A stretch of DNA of 64,000 nucleotides from positions 1,302,001 to 1,366,000 of the forward strand of contig NZ_JAUSQX010000001.1 of the NCBI RefSeq assembly GCF_030811535.1, given 5' to 3'. Below are positions 34,802-43,991 of this stretch, one piece after another. Position 1 is the first letter of the stretch, and the number at the start of each line of letters is the position of its first letter. A program made the translations under genes and the position numbers. Under the pieces are notes generated by a model. That model saw only the letters and a program-made list of their open reading frames with translations. It did no database searches and had not been told where the DNA came from. Origin of the DNA: Trueperella bonasi (GTDB taxonomy: Bacteria; Actinomycetota; Actinomycetes; Actinomycetales; Actinomycetaceae).

Positions 34802-34945
34802 TCCCGCTACCGATCCGGCTACTGTGCCGACCGCTTAATGAGGCGACCACCTAACGCGGCGACCGGGTCTGACCCAACACCGAGTCTGATCCGGTCGCTG
34901 AACCTACCTCAACATCGAATCTGACCGGCGACCGGGTCCGGCCGA
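34802..34945. repeat. degenerate repeats after lysS
   Basis: Between convergent lysS and the HNH gene, short related units (GAGTCTGATCCGG, GAATCTGACCGG, GCGACCGGGTC) recur. An 8-bp inverted repeat GCGACCGG (34859-34866) / CCGGTCGC (34891-34898) with a 24-base loop may form a weak terminator. No gene is seen. Confidence 0.5.
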
Positions 34946-36655
34946 TCACTGAGTCCGGTTGGCCGTCGAACCGGGCGGCGCTTCCGAATCAGGCCGAACG
35001 GGCACAATCCTGCGCCGACCGTGAGCAATGTATTCCCATCCATTGCGGTCTCGGAATGCCCAGCCGTGTTCGTGGCGATAGATTGTGATGTCTCGACTGT
35101 GAACGAACCGATGGTGATACCAACACAGCATCACGAGATTGTCGATATTGGAATCCCCACCGTCTTTCCAGTGAACGGCATGGTGAATTTGCGAGGACTG
35201 ATATGTGTGGTGACATCCGGGAAATCTACAAGTTCGATCCCTTGCTATCACGGCTCTTCGCTGTTGCGGAGTGCATAATCGGTGGGCGTGCCCGTGATCT
35301 AGAGTGACACCTTCTTTTGAAAAGATCTGCCTCGAAATTCGTGAATCACATAGTAACGTCATCAAGTCCGAAGGCACTAGGGGAGTTCCGTCATCGAGGG
35401 TTGCTGGCTCAAGCCCCTTGAAGAGGTCCGGATCGATGCCCGCTCGGATTTCGCTAAGTACGCGACCTAACACTGGATGCGAAGTAGTTTTTGTGTCGAA
35501 GACAGGAGCGGCTTGCGCATTGCCGTCGGTAGCCGCTTGGGTGGCGAAGTTTGGCCCGGTGTGCGTGGTGGAGCCTAGTCCCGCATGGCCTGCTGACTCA
35601 TCCTTTGCTTGAGCCGCGTGCTGTTCCCTCACCTGAGCCGCGTGCTCACCCCTAGCCTGGGCGGCCAACTCCAATCCGGCTTCACGCTCGAGCTTCGCCG
35701 CCGCCTCGGCGGTAAGAAGCGTTTCTAGCGGCACCTGCACAGAAATGTGCGCTGCACCGTTACCCTTGCCTGCTTCGTCGTTTGACTCAGCCGCCCGGTT
35801 GCAAATCTCTGCCAACGCGGCCGCCCTGCGAGCCAGTGGGCCGCGCGGATCTCCCAGGCTCGGCACACCCATAACCTTGGTGAGGGCCGAATCGATGATC
35901 TTTCCGTTAAGTGAGTCAAGAAAGCCGCTGATAATCCAACCATCTGATTCCTCGACGATCGACAATCGCTCTTCTTTCGAGATTTCGCGTGCCATTCGTT
36001 CGGCTCGCTTTGGCGCATGCTTGATCGCCCACGCCTTGACATGCTTTTCAAACTTACCGGCGTCCATGGATTGCGCGGCCTCTCGAAGTTGCGCCGCGCC
36101 ATCTTCGGGATCTTGAAGTTGGTTTTTCAGCACGGGAGCCTGAATCACCTTCGTGAGCACGTCAACGTGCGCCACCGAAATCTCTCCCTCCGAAAGTCCA
36201 TCCTTAAACTTCGGAAGATCTTCCTTGAGGGCCTTTGCCCGCCTCACCGTTTTGCGCGACTGCGCCAAACTGGTTTTACTGATCTGGCGTTCGTACTCGC
36301 CAACCGTGCGCGCACCGGCCTCTTGCCAATCACCGGTAGCCTCCACGCGTGCGAGCGTCTCTGCTCGTAAAGCCCCAATCTTTGTTTCGGCCTTTGCGAG
36401 AAGAGAAGAAAACGTCAGTAGCTCCTCCCCGGCAAGCCCACTTATTTTGCCCTTCGCAAGGGAGTCCAGTCCGTCAATTACCCGCCGAAGCTCTTGCACC
36501 GCATTTGCGCCGATGACGCCCGCATTTCCGTTAATGCCGCTCGCACTTGCTGTGTCAACGCCCACGCTTGTGCCACTGACGCCCACCGTGACACGCGATA
36601 CTCCGCGGCCGTCTGGACGCGCAGCGGAATCAAAGAGGTCTAGTGCCGTAGACAC
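34946..36655 (-). CDS. HNH endonuclease-domain protein of the DUF222 / 13E12 repeat family
   Basis: 569 residues from GTG 36655, preceded by AAGGAGG. Residues ~45-330 are the helical DUF222 region. Residues ~335-375 are an Ala/Gln/His-rich linker (EHAAQVREQHAAQAK-type repeats). Residues ~470-525 form an HNH fold: CRFPGCHHTYQSSQIHHAVHW, then DGGDSNIDNLVMLCWYHH. The Cys/His residues could hold zinc. These proteins are multi-copy in mycobacteria and other actinobacteria and some are linked to mobile elements; the biochemical role is unproven. No repeats or transposase were found beside it. Confidence 0.9.
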   Translation of the reverse strand: MSTALDLFDSAARPDGRGVSRVTVGVSGTSVGVDTASASGINGNAGVIGANAVQELRRVIDGLDSLAKGKISGLAGEELLTFSSLLAKAETKIGALRAETLARVEATGDWQEAGARTVGEYERQISKTSLAQSRKTVRRAKALKEDLPKFKDGLSEGEISVAHVDVLTKVIQAPVLKNQLQDPEDGAAQLREAAQSMDAGKFEKHVKAWAIKHAPKRAERMAREISKEERLSIVEESDGWIISGFLDSLNGKIIDSALTKVMGVPSLGDPRGPLARRAAALAEICNRAAESNDEAGKGNGAAHISVQVPLETLLTAEAAAKLEREAGLELAAQARGEHAAQVREQHAAQAKDESAGHAGLGSTTHTGPNFATQAATDGNAQAAPVFDTKTTSHPVLGRVLSEIRAGIDPDLFKGLEPATLDDGTPLVPSDLMTLLCDSRISRQIFSKEGVTLDHGHAHRLCTPQQRRAVIARDRTCRFPGCHHTYQSSQIHHAVHWKDGGDSNIDNLVMLCWYHHRFVHSRDITIYRHEHGWAFRDRNGWEYIAHGRRRIVPVRPDSEAPPGSTANRTQ

Positions 36656-36879
36656 AGCTGGCCTCCTTTCGGTGAGAGTAGTGAAACGTTCTGAACACAG
36701 CGCTTTTACTGCTTCGTTCGTTTGGTGAGATGCTTCAATTCTACCCCGCTATTCGAACGTCTGTTCGACATATGGCTCACGCCGCAACCCAGCTCGACGT
36801 TTCAGAATTTGTGGAAAACTTTTCGCCCCGCCGCCCCGCCGCACCCGCCGTCCCGGGCCACTCCACCACCCACCTCCTG

Positions 36880-36891
36880 TACGCTAGGCGA
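36880..36891 (+). promoter_or_regulatory. -10 box of a leaderless start
   Basis: TACGCT (36880-36885), six bases, then GTG 36892. This fixes the start of the transporter gene 54 codons inside the longest open frame. Confidence 0.55.
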
Positions 36892-39048
36892 GTGCAAACT
36901 TTTTTGACGTCCAAAAAGGCGCTACCTCTGCGCGCCCTCTTTCTCATCTTCTGGTTAGCCATGCTCGGCTTCGGTGGCGTAGCCCAGGGCAAAATTTCTT
37001 CCGTCACGGTCAACGATCCGGCCTTCTTCTTGCCGGAATCAGCCGAGTCCACGCTCGCATCGCAGGCCACGGCTGAATTCAAGCAATCCAATGAGCTACC
37101 GCTGTTGATCGCCGTCGTCGCTCCGGATGGCTCCGCCCTCGACGCTGCCGCGCTCACCGAGCTTGGCGCCCTCGCCGAAGCGCTCCCCGGCCTCGAACTT
37201 GAAAACGGCGCCACTCTGCGCGACGTCATGACCACCGAGTTCATCCCAGTTATCCCCAGCGAGGACTCCACCGCCGCCCTGCTCCCGGTCGGCCTTGACG
37301 CTGGCGCTATTAACGTCACCGGGCCAAGCGGCGATCGCCTCGGCAGCACCATCGTCGACGACGTTCGCACTTTTTTCGCCGAAGAATCCCGCTCGTTAGA
37401 TGCGGATTTCTACGTCTCCGGCCCTGCCGCACTCTCGGCGGATCTCAGCGGCGCCTTCGCGGGCATCGATCTCACTCTTCTCCTTGTGGCGGTCGTGCTC
37501 GTTTTCGTCATTCTGATCGTCGTCTATCGTTCGCTCTACCTACCGATCGCGGTGCTCCTCACGGCAATCGCAGCATTGTGCGCGGCAGTGCTCGTCGTCT
37601 ACAACCTCGCCGCCAACGACGTTTTCGACCTCAATGGCCAAACCCAGGGCATCCTCTCCATCTTGGTTATCGGCGCCACCACGGACTATTCGCTGCTTGT
37701 CGTCTCACGTTACCGCGACGAACTTACCGGCCCCGGCACTCCAATCCAAGCACTCGCTCGCTCGATCAAAGGTGTGTGGGAGCCGATCCTCGCCTCGGGC
37801 GGCACGGTGATCGCTGGCCTTCTCGCCCTGCTGCTATCTGACCTATCTTCGACCGCGTCGCTTGGCCCGATTGCCGCGCTCGGCGTCGTCTTCTCCATGC
37901 TTGCCGCGCTTACCTTGCTTCCCGGCCTTCTCATGATGTTCGGTAACCGGTTCGCGCGCGTCGTGTTCTGGCCGGCGAAACTTCCAGAAAAGTCGGTTTC
38001 TGAGGACGGTATCGAAGGGCACGGTATCTGGTCCAGATGGGCCCGTGTCGTTGGAAAACACGACCGCAAGGTCTGGGTTGGCTCTCTCATTTTCCTCGTT
38101 GCCCTAGCTGCCTTTGCGCCTACCTTCCGCGCTGAAGGTACCTCGCAAACCGACCAGTTCGTCGACAGTCCCGAGTCCGTCGTCGGTTTTGAAATTTTGG
38201 GAGAAAAGTTTGACGCCGGCTCGGTTGAGCCGGTTGAGGTGATTATTTCCGAGGACGCCGCTTTGGCTGCTGCCGAGCAGATCTTGGCGCTCGATGGGGT
38301 CGAGTCAGTAGAGCCGACGGTTGGGCAAGACGACGAGCCGCTCGCCGTCGATGGGCGAGTGCTCCTTTCGGTGACGACGTCGATGCCAGCAGGCGATAAG
38401 GCGGCGGGGCAAGTGGTGCAGGAGATCCGGGCGTCAGCTCACGAGCTTGATTCCGATGCGCTGGTTGGAGGTGTGGCAGCACAAAACCTTGACACTCAGC
38501 AGACGGCGCGTGCGGATTTGGTGAAGATCATTCCCGTGGTTCTCATCATTATCACGGTGATGCTGGTTATCTTACTGCGCGCAATCTTGGCGCCGGTCTT
38601 GCTGATCCTTGCGAATATCCTGTCCTTTGCCTCGGCGATGGGGATCTCAGCGATTATTTTCAACTGGATACTGGACTATCCGGGCGCGGATGCATCCGTA
38701 CCTCTTTATGCCTTCGTGTTCCTCGTTGCGCTTGGTATCGATTACACGATATTCCTGATGGCGCGTGTGCGTGAAGAGTCGGCGCAACATGGAACGCGCG
38801 AGGGGTTATTGCGCGGGCTTGCCGTCACCGGTGGCGTGATTACATCAGCGGGTATTGTTCTTGCCGCGACCTTCGGGGCTCTCGCGGTAATTCCACTATT
38901 GTTTATGGTACAGTTGGCGATCATCGTGCCGTTAGGACTGCTCATTGACACCTTTGTTGTGCGAACGGCGCTTATCGCAGGCATCGTCCACGATATTGGC
39001 AATCCGGTGTGGTGGCCGCGCCGCCTTAACAGGACGGGTGCTCAATGA
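36892..39048 (+). CDS. MMPL/RND-family transporter
   Basis: 718 residues from GTG 36892. The longer frame from 36730 adds 54 residues with no membrane-protein character and reads through the promoter region. One N-terminal helix (~10-30) is followed by an external domain. A first bundle of about five helices (~185-380) contains the GATTDYSLLVVSRYRDEL motif. A second external domain is followed by a second bundle with GIDYTIFLMARVREE. The paired G-x-D-Y motifs are the proton-relay signatures of MMPL lipid and drug exporters. Length suits the actinobacterial MmpL group. Substrate unknown. Confidence 0.92.
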   Translation: MQTFLTSKKALPLRALFLIFWLAMLGFGGVAQGKISSVTVNDPAFFLPESAESTLASQATAEFKQSNELPLLIAVVAPDGSALDAAALTELGALAEALPGLELENGATLRDVMTTEFIPVIPSEDSTAALLPVGLDAGAINVTGPSGDRLGSTIVDDVRTFFAEESRSLDADFYVSGPAALSADLSGAFAGIDLTLLLVAVVLVFVILIVVYRSLYLPIAVLLTAIAALCAAVLVVYNLAANDVFDLNGQTQGILSILVIGATTDYSLLVVSRYRDELTGPGTPIQALARSIKGVWEPILASGGTVIAGLLALLLSDLSSTASLGPIAALGVVFSMLAALTLLPGLLMMFGNRFARVVFWPAKLPEKSVSEDGIEGHGIWSRWARVVGKHDRKVWVGSLIFLVALAAFAPTFRAEGTSQTDQFVDSPESVVGFEILGEKFDAGSVEPVEVIISEDAALAAAEQILALDGVESVEPTVGQDDEPLAVDGRVLLSVTTSMPAGDKAAGQVVQEIRASAHELDSDALVGGVAAQNLDTQQTARADLVKIIPVVLIIITVMLVILLRAILAPVLLILANILSFASAMGISAIIFNWILDYPGADASVPLYAFVFLVALGIDYTIFLMARVREESAQHGTREGLLRGLAVTGGVITSAGIVLAATFGALAVIPLLFMVQLAIIVPLGLLIDTFVVRTALIAGIVHDIGNPVWWPRRLNRTGAQ

Positions 39049-39142
39049 ATGCGTCACGCGGCGCCTCATAACGGTGGCCACCTGCCGTGCCGCGCAGAAC
39101 ATGCCCCACGTGTAAGATATCTTGGCCGTGAGGCATAAAACG

Positions 39143-39176
39143 TGGGGTCCAAGTCAGTTAGGACTTGGACCCCACT
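39143..39176. terminator. perfect 14-bp bidirectional hairpin
   Basis: GTGGGGTCCAAGTC (39143-39156) and its exact complement (39163-39176) around the loop AGTTAG, between the convergent transporter gene and glpK. TGCTTTGTT follows on the plus strand and TTTTATG on the minus strand, so it can serve both genes. Confidence 0.75.
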
Positions 39177-39235
39177 GCTTTGTTGCCACCTAACTATGAG
39201 GTGTCAGAACATCGCGGGCAACACCCGGTTAGCGT

Positions 39236-40792
39236 TTAGGCGTCTTCGGGAGTGACGACGTCCACTACCTCGGTGTCCTCGTCAACCCAGTCGAAGGTGC
39301 GCGTGACGGCCTTCTTCCACAGGCGCATCTGACGATCGCGCTCTGCCTTATCCATGGACGGTGACCAGCGCTTGTCTTCCTGCCAATTGTTGACGACGTC
39401 GTCGGTGCCGTCCCAGAACCCGACAGCAATACCTGCAGCGTATGCCGCGCCGAGAGCCGTGGTCTCCGTGACAACCGGACGAACCACGTCGGTGCCGAGA
39501 ATGTCTGCCTGGAACTGCATGAGAGTGTCGTTGGCCGTCATGCCGCCGTCGACGCGAAGCTCTGCGAGATCCACGCCCGAGTCGGCGTTCATCGCGTCCA
39601 GCACCTCGGAGGTCTGGAAAGCAGTCGCCTCGAGAACTGCACGTGCCAGGTGACCCTTGTTGTTGTAGCGGGTCAGGCCGACAATCGCGCCGCGTGCGTC
39701 GTCCTTCCAGTAAGGTGCGAACAGGCCGGAGAAGGCCGGGACGATGTATACGCCACCGTTGTCCTTCACCGTCTCGGCAAGCCGCTCAACTTCGGGCGCC
39801 GAGGAAATGATTCCGAGCTGATCGCGCAACCACTGGACAAGCGAACCGGTCACGGCGATCGACCCCTCGAGCGCGTAGACAGGATCTTGATCACCGAGCT
39901 TGTAGCACACCGTGGTCAGCAGACCGTTTTCCGACGTAACAGCCTCGTTGCCGGTGTTCATGAGCATGAAACAGCCCGTGCCGTAGGTGTTCTTCGCCAT
40001 GCCCTTTTCGAAACAGGCCTGGCCGAACGTTGCGGCCTGCTGATCACCGAGAATGCCCGAAATCGGGGTGTCAATGATCAGCGTGTTCTTGGCGCCGTAG
40101 CCGTAGACCTCAGAGGAGGACTTAATGTCTGGAAGCATCGACATCGGGATGCCCATGTCCTCACAGATTTCCGGTACCCACTCAAGCTTGCGTACATCCA
40201 TGAGCATGGTACGTGAGGCATTGGTTACGTCCGTGACGTGCACGCCGCCATTGACGCCGCCCGTGAGGTTCCAAATGACCCAGCTATCCATGTTGCCAAA
40301 CAGCAGGTCTCCCGCCTCGGCGCGCTCGCGAGCACCTTCCACATTGTCGAGGATCCACTTGATCTTCGGACCCGAGAAGTAGGTGGATAGGCCCAAGCCG
40401 ACGATTGGCTTGTAGCGATCCACACCTTCATCTCCGGCGAGTTCGCGGACGATCTTGTCGGTACGCGTGTCCTGCCATACGATCGCGTTGTAGACCGGTT
40501 CGCCAGTGTTCTTATCCCACACGACGGTGGTCTCGCGCTGGTTGGTAATGCCAACGGTGGCAATCTCGTGGCGGTTGATATTCGCCTTTGACAGCGCCTC
40601 GCCAACTACCTCACGGATAGCGCCGGACACTTCGACGGGGTCGTGCTCGACCCAGCCAGCGCGCGGCATGATTTGCTCGTGTTCTTTTTGTCCAATAGCA
40701 ACAATGTTTCCGCCATGGTCGAAGATGATCGCACGGGACGACGTCGTCCCTTGATCGATCGCCATGACGTACTTCTTTTCTAATCCTGCCAT
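39236..40792 (-). CDS. glpK: glycerol kinase
   Basis: Phosphorylates glycerol to sn-glycerol 3-phosphate. 518 residues of the FGGY kinase family. The product opens on the phosphate loop [15 protein letters not shown]. The glycerol site GWVEHDP, the [10 protein letters not shown] loop and the FGGY signature region [13 protein letters not shown] follow. ATG 40792 lies behind an AAGAAGGGA site. No glpF facilitator gene is adjacent. Its product is the substrate of GlpABC further on. Confidence 0.97.
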   Translation of the reverse strand: MAGLEKKYVMAIDQGTTSSRAIIFDHGGNIVAIGQKEHEQIMPRAGWVEHDPVEVSGAIREVVGEALSKANINRHEIATVGITNQRETTVVWDKNTGEPVYNAIVWQDTRTDKIVRELAGDEGVDRYKPIVGLGLSTYFSGPKIKWILDNVEGARERAEAGDLLFGNMDSWVIWNLTGGVNGGVHVTDVTNASRTMLMDVRKLEWVPEICEDMGIPMSMLPDIKSSSEVYGYGAKNTLIIDTPISGILGDQQAATFGQACFEKGMAKNTYGTGCFMLMNTGNEAVTSENGLLTTVCYKLGDQDPVYALEGSIAVTGSLVQWLRDQLGIISSAPEVERLAETVKDNGGVYIVPAFSGLFAPYWKDDARGAIVGLTRYNNKGHLARAVLEATAFQTSEVLDAMNADSGVDLAELRVDGGMTANDTLMQFQADILGTDVVRPVVTETTALGAAYAAGIAVGFWDGTDDVVNNWQEDKRWSPSMDKAERDRQMRLWKKAVTRTFDWVDEDTEVVDVVTPEDA

Positions 40793-40942
40793 TGAAATCC
40801 CTTCTTCTTTGAACGGCTAAATTTCGATCGACGCTGGTTTCCGAAAACCCTCGCCAGCTGCGTTGATGCGATAGGCAGTTAAGGCGCCCTCGGCATCAAT
40901 CTGCTAACCGCTAGTCTTTCATAAATGGACAAACAGTGACGG

Positions 40943-40972
40943 ACGCTACACTCACATTGCAAGAAGTTGCAA
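40943..40972 (-). promoter_or_regulatory. candidate glpK promoter with paired TTGCAA boxes
   Basis: On the minus strand: -35 TTGCAA (40972-40967), 18-base spacer, -10 TAGCGT (40948-40943). A second TTGCAA (40957-40962) lies in the spacer. This would leave a leader of about 140 bases before glpK, with no recognised riboswitch. Confidence 0.4.
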
Positions 40973-41006
40973 GCGGGTGGCCGTGACGTAGAAAACGTTC
41001 ACGGTT

Positions 41007-41663
41007 TTATTCGCTCCAGCGCAGCGCCGCAAGCATCTGGGTCAAGGATTCCTGAGCCTCGGAATACGACACGAGCCGTGCGCCCTTGGCTTCGAGTTCT
41101 TGATACATGGCCGGCTCCTTGCAAAAGTGCGCGATACCGCGCCGCAGCAGATTCGGTAACGGCTTCCTGTTTTCATCAATATCGCGCATGAGCCTGAACC
41201 AGAATGTTTGCAACCGAGGGCGCTTGATCCCAAGGGCATCGGCAAGGATTCCCTCGGCACGCAGATCATCAATAATTTCGACGGCGAAAATCCCTTCTGC
41301 CAGTACGTAGCGGCGGCCGTCCATATCAAGTTTACGCTCACCGATCTTAGTCGAGGTGGGAATGTCGTAGACCGGCAGTATGGTTGAACCCGTCGTGCAC
41401 AATTCACGAAGAGTGCGCACGGCCCCCTCTTTGTCCCACGTTTGTGGAGAATCCCAATCGACCATGCCGTGGCGTTTTGGCATTCCCGGGCGATCGCCGT
41501 CGTAATAGAAATCGTCAAGTGAGACCACGGGCAGTCCCGTACGTTTGGTGAAGCGCGTCTTTCCGCTGCCGGATGCTCCCATGACGAGAATTACGCGAGC
41601 GGTAGGCCGCCGCGCGGATTCGGGCAGATCAAACAGACCATCATCAGACAGGGGCGTAGACAT
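41007..41663 (-). CDS. uridine kinase-like P-loop ATPase
   Basis: 218 residues. Walker A GASGSGKT lies near residue 29, followed by VSLDDFYYDGD, a segment shared with uridine and phosphoribulokinase-type kinases, and YVLAEGIFAVEI as the likely Walker B-like strand. The middle lacks the full uridine-binding pattern of Udk, so the substrate is uncertain. ATG 41663 has no ribosome site and lies six bases after TAGAAT. glpK is next on the same strand after 214 bases, with its own likely promoter. Confidence 0.8.
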   Translation of the reverse strand: MSTPLSDDGLFDLPESARRPTARVILVMGASGSGKTRFTKRTGLPVVSLDDFYYDGDRPGMPKRHGMVDWDSPQTWDKEGAVRTLRELCTTGSTILPVYDIPTSTKIGERKLDMDGRRYVLAEGIFAVEIIDDLRAEGILADALGIKRPRLQTFWFRLMRDIDENRKPLPNLLRRGIAHFCKEPAMYQELEAKGARLVSYSEAQESLTQMLAALRWSE

Positions 41664-41675
41664 GCTGGCATTCTA
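41664..41675 (-). promoter_or_regulatory. -10 box of a leaderless start
   Basis: On the minus strand TAGAAT (41675-41670), six bases, then ATG 41663. Confidence 0.6.
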
Positions 41676-41771
41676 ACCCGGGCACGCACCTACCTTGATG
41701 GTGGGCAGACGTGATTCCCAACGCGCCGCACACCCCCGGCGTGTCATCTAGCGCGCCGGGAACGAAGCGAT

Positions 41772-42611
41772 TTAGCCTCCAAACGGGACTACCGGCTTAC
41801 CTGGAACCTGTGCGCGGCCAAGGAAAACAGCTCCCTCGGTGTCGGTGGGATCGTCGAGGTTTTCTCGCGAAGTGGTCACGAACACGTCGCGGCCGTCAGC
41901 CCCGCCGAGCGTGACAGCGGTGACGAGCCGCGCTGGAATATCCCACTCACCAAGAATTTCCGCGCCCGGGGAGTAGAGCCGGATCTTGCCCACCCGATTG
42001 AGCGCCACCCACACGTTGCCCTCAGAATCCACATTCAGGCCATCCGGGCTCGTCCCCGTTGCTTCATGAAATTCCCGGCGATTGGTGAGTTCTTGATCCA
42101 CCACGTCGAACACGTCCGTGCGCCGCGTTGCGGTGTCATGGTAGTAGGCCCGTGTGCCGTCGGGGCAGAAATCGATGCCGTTCGAGGTCGTGACAGATTC
42201 GAGTACCGTTGTGACCTCAAAATCTGGCGTGATCTTGTAAAACTTGCCCGCCCGTTCCTTGCGCGAATATGACATTGAACCGGCATACAGGTTGCCCCAC
42301 GGATCGGTGCCGCCCTCGTTCATCCGGATATCGGGATCCGTCCACATGGGCTCAAGCGGGCGCACCTCGCCAAAGGCTTCATCGGCAAGGCCAAGCCCGC
42401 GCTCAAGTCCCACCACGAATCCGCCAGATTTTTTCGGGCGCACAAACGCGGCAACGGGCGAACCTACGTGCAACCGGTCGATTTCCCCGTTGTCTTCCAA
42501 GGTCAGTAGGTCGCCTGCAAGCATGTCGACCCAGCGTAGGCCTCCCCACTCGCTTGCCCAGACGGGCCCTTCAGCGTGGTAGGCAACAGCATCGGTGATC
42601 TGTTCGAACAC
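41772..42611 (-). CDS. SMP-30/gluconolactonase/LRE-family protein
   Basis: 279 residues forming a six-bladed beta-propeller. Family landmarks are AEGPVWASEWGGLRWVD at the start, MNEGGTDPWGNLYAGSM, SNGIDFCPDGTRAYY and SPDGLNVDSEGNVWVAL; the Glu, Asn and Asp residues in these loops are the usual metal ligands. Members hydrolyse sugar lactones or other esters; the substrate is not evident. GGAGG precedes the start codon at 42611. Single gene between the kinase-like gene and glpC. Confidence 0.88.
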   Translation of the reverse strand: MFEQITDAVAYHAEGPVWASEWGGLRWVDMLAGDLLTLEDNGEIDRLHVGSPVAAFVRPKKSGGFVVGLERGLGLADEAFGEVRPLEPMWTDPDIRMNEGGTDPWGNLYAGSMSYSRKERAGKFYKITPDFEVTTVLESVTTSNGIDFCPDGTRAYYHDTATRRTDVFDVVDQELTNRREFHEATGTSPDGLNVDSEGNVWVALNRVGKIRLYSPGAEILGEWDIPARLVTAVTLGGADGRDVFVTTSRENLDDPTDTEGAVFLGRAQVPGKPVVPFGG

Positions 42612-42722
42612 ATTTCCTCCGGCAGTAGGTCGGCCCCAGCCATTTGCTGGGAGTCTGAGCGTTTGCGCAGACGAAATTTACCGTATCAGCAAAATTTTCC
42701 CCGCAATTGGCTCAGGTGGTGC

Positions 42723-43964
42723 CTACTCAGCCAGCCCAAGCGACCTATGAATGATTTCCACAGGATGAACTGTAGTGGCGCCACTACCTTTGCGGATCTG
42801 CCACCGGCAGGTATCCGTTTCGCATGCCGCAAGCTTTGGATTGGTGCGCTTAATCATGTCGAACAACGGCTTGCCCACAGCCTGAGCAACGTCATACTTT
42901 TCCTTCTTCAAGCCGTATGTGCCAGCGATACCGCAGCAAGCCTCACCCGATTCAACAACCGTCACACCCGGAATCGTTTCCATCATCTTGATGGCTGGCT
43001 TACCTATGCCCTGACTCTTGACCTGGCATGGTTGGTGGTACGGAATAGTGATATCCCATCGCTGCAGGTCCTCAACCGGGAACTCGCCCTTGTCGATCAA
43101 CTCCGCAATAAACTCTGAAATCTCGATAGTTCGTGAGCCAACCTCTAGCAGATCGGGATCATCAAGCCCCATAATTTCGTGAGCTTCGTGGCGGATCATA
43201 CCCGCACAAGAGCCGGAGGAAGCCACGATCGTCAGATCCTTGCCGGCCGCATTCAACTGGTCAACCAACTGGCGGAGCTTCTTCGAAGCGCGCCCGAACA
43301 GGCCGTTAGACTGGTGGGCTAGGCCGCAGCATCCCTGCTTTGGCGCGAGTACCTCGTAACCGATGTGTTCGAGTACTTCAACGGCAGCTTTCGATGTTGC
43401 AGTTTCGAAATATCCGCCCGCGCATCCGTGGAAAAATACGATCGGCCCCTTCGGAAACGGCCCGGTGCGAGTTTTCTCATGTTCCTTAAACCATGACATG
43501 AAGGTGCGCGATTGCGCTTTGGGCATGGGTGCATCGCGGTGAATACCGATCACTTTTTCGACGACGACGCGCACCGGTTTAGTTGCCAGTGCCGCATTGG
43601 CGATTGGCGCGAAGGGCGTCATGAGCTTGCCTTCGAGTTCGGTCTCGGGCATGAGCCGATCACGCAGGGGCATGTTATCGGCCTTCATCACGGCACGCGC
43701 TTGGGCGTTAATCTCCGCGATCTTCACGCCCTGCGGGCAGACGGTCGTGCAAATCGAGCACCCCGAACAGTAATCGAGCGAAAGATCAACTGATTTGCCG
43801 TGCCGGAACCGCTCTGCCTGAGGGCCTACCCACTTCGGGCCTGAGAACAGCGGGGTTTCGCGTACTACGGGGCAATGCGATTCACAGATCGTGCATTTTA
43901 CGCAGGCATCAAGGGAAGCTCGCGCAAGCGAGGCTTTCGCGTGTTCGAGTGGATTGACAGTCAT
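42723..43964 (-). CDS. glpC: anaerobic glycerol-3-phosphate dehydrogenase, subunit C
   Basis: Fe-S electron-transfer subunit linking GlpAB to menaquinone at the membrane. 413 residues. Two ferredoxin-type cysteine sets lie at Cys21/24/27/31 and Cys66/69/72/76. Two CCG domains follow, with GCCGLAHQSNG and ACCGIAGTYG. The start follows glpB by 27 bases with a purine-rich ribosome site. Third gene of glpABC. The local menA/E/B and menC/D genes make the likely acceptor. Confidence 0.95.
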   Translation of the reverse strand: MTVNPLEHAKASLARASLDACVKCTICESHCPVVRETPLFSGPKWVGPQAERFRHGKSVDLSLDYCSGCSICTTVCPQGVKIAEINAQARAVMKADNMPLRDRLMPETELEGKLMTPFAPIANAALATKPVRVVVEKVIGIHRDAPMPKAQSRTFMSWFKEHEKTRTGPFPKGPIVFFHGCAGGYFETATSKAAVEVLEHIGYEVLAPKQGCCGLAHQSNGLFGRASKKLRQLVDQLNAAGKDLTIVASSGSCAGMIRHEAHEIMGLDDPDLLEVGSRTIEISEFIAELIDKGEFPVEDLQRWDITIPYHQPCQVKSQGIGKPAIKMMETIPGVTVVESGEACCGIAGTYGLKKEKYDVAQAVGKPLFDMIKRTNPKLAACETDTCRWQIRKGSGATTVHPVEIIHRSLGLAE

Positions 43965-43991
43965 GATTGATCCTTCTTCCTCTGTGCTTCC

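Noticed and set aside
36730-36891. 54-codon N-terminal extension of the MMPL transporter
   Set aside because: Not membrane-like, includes the -10 box for GTG 36892, and has no ribosome site.
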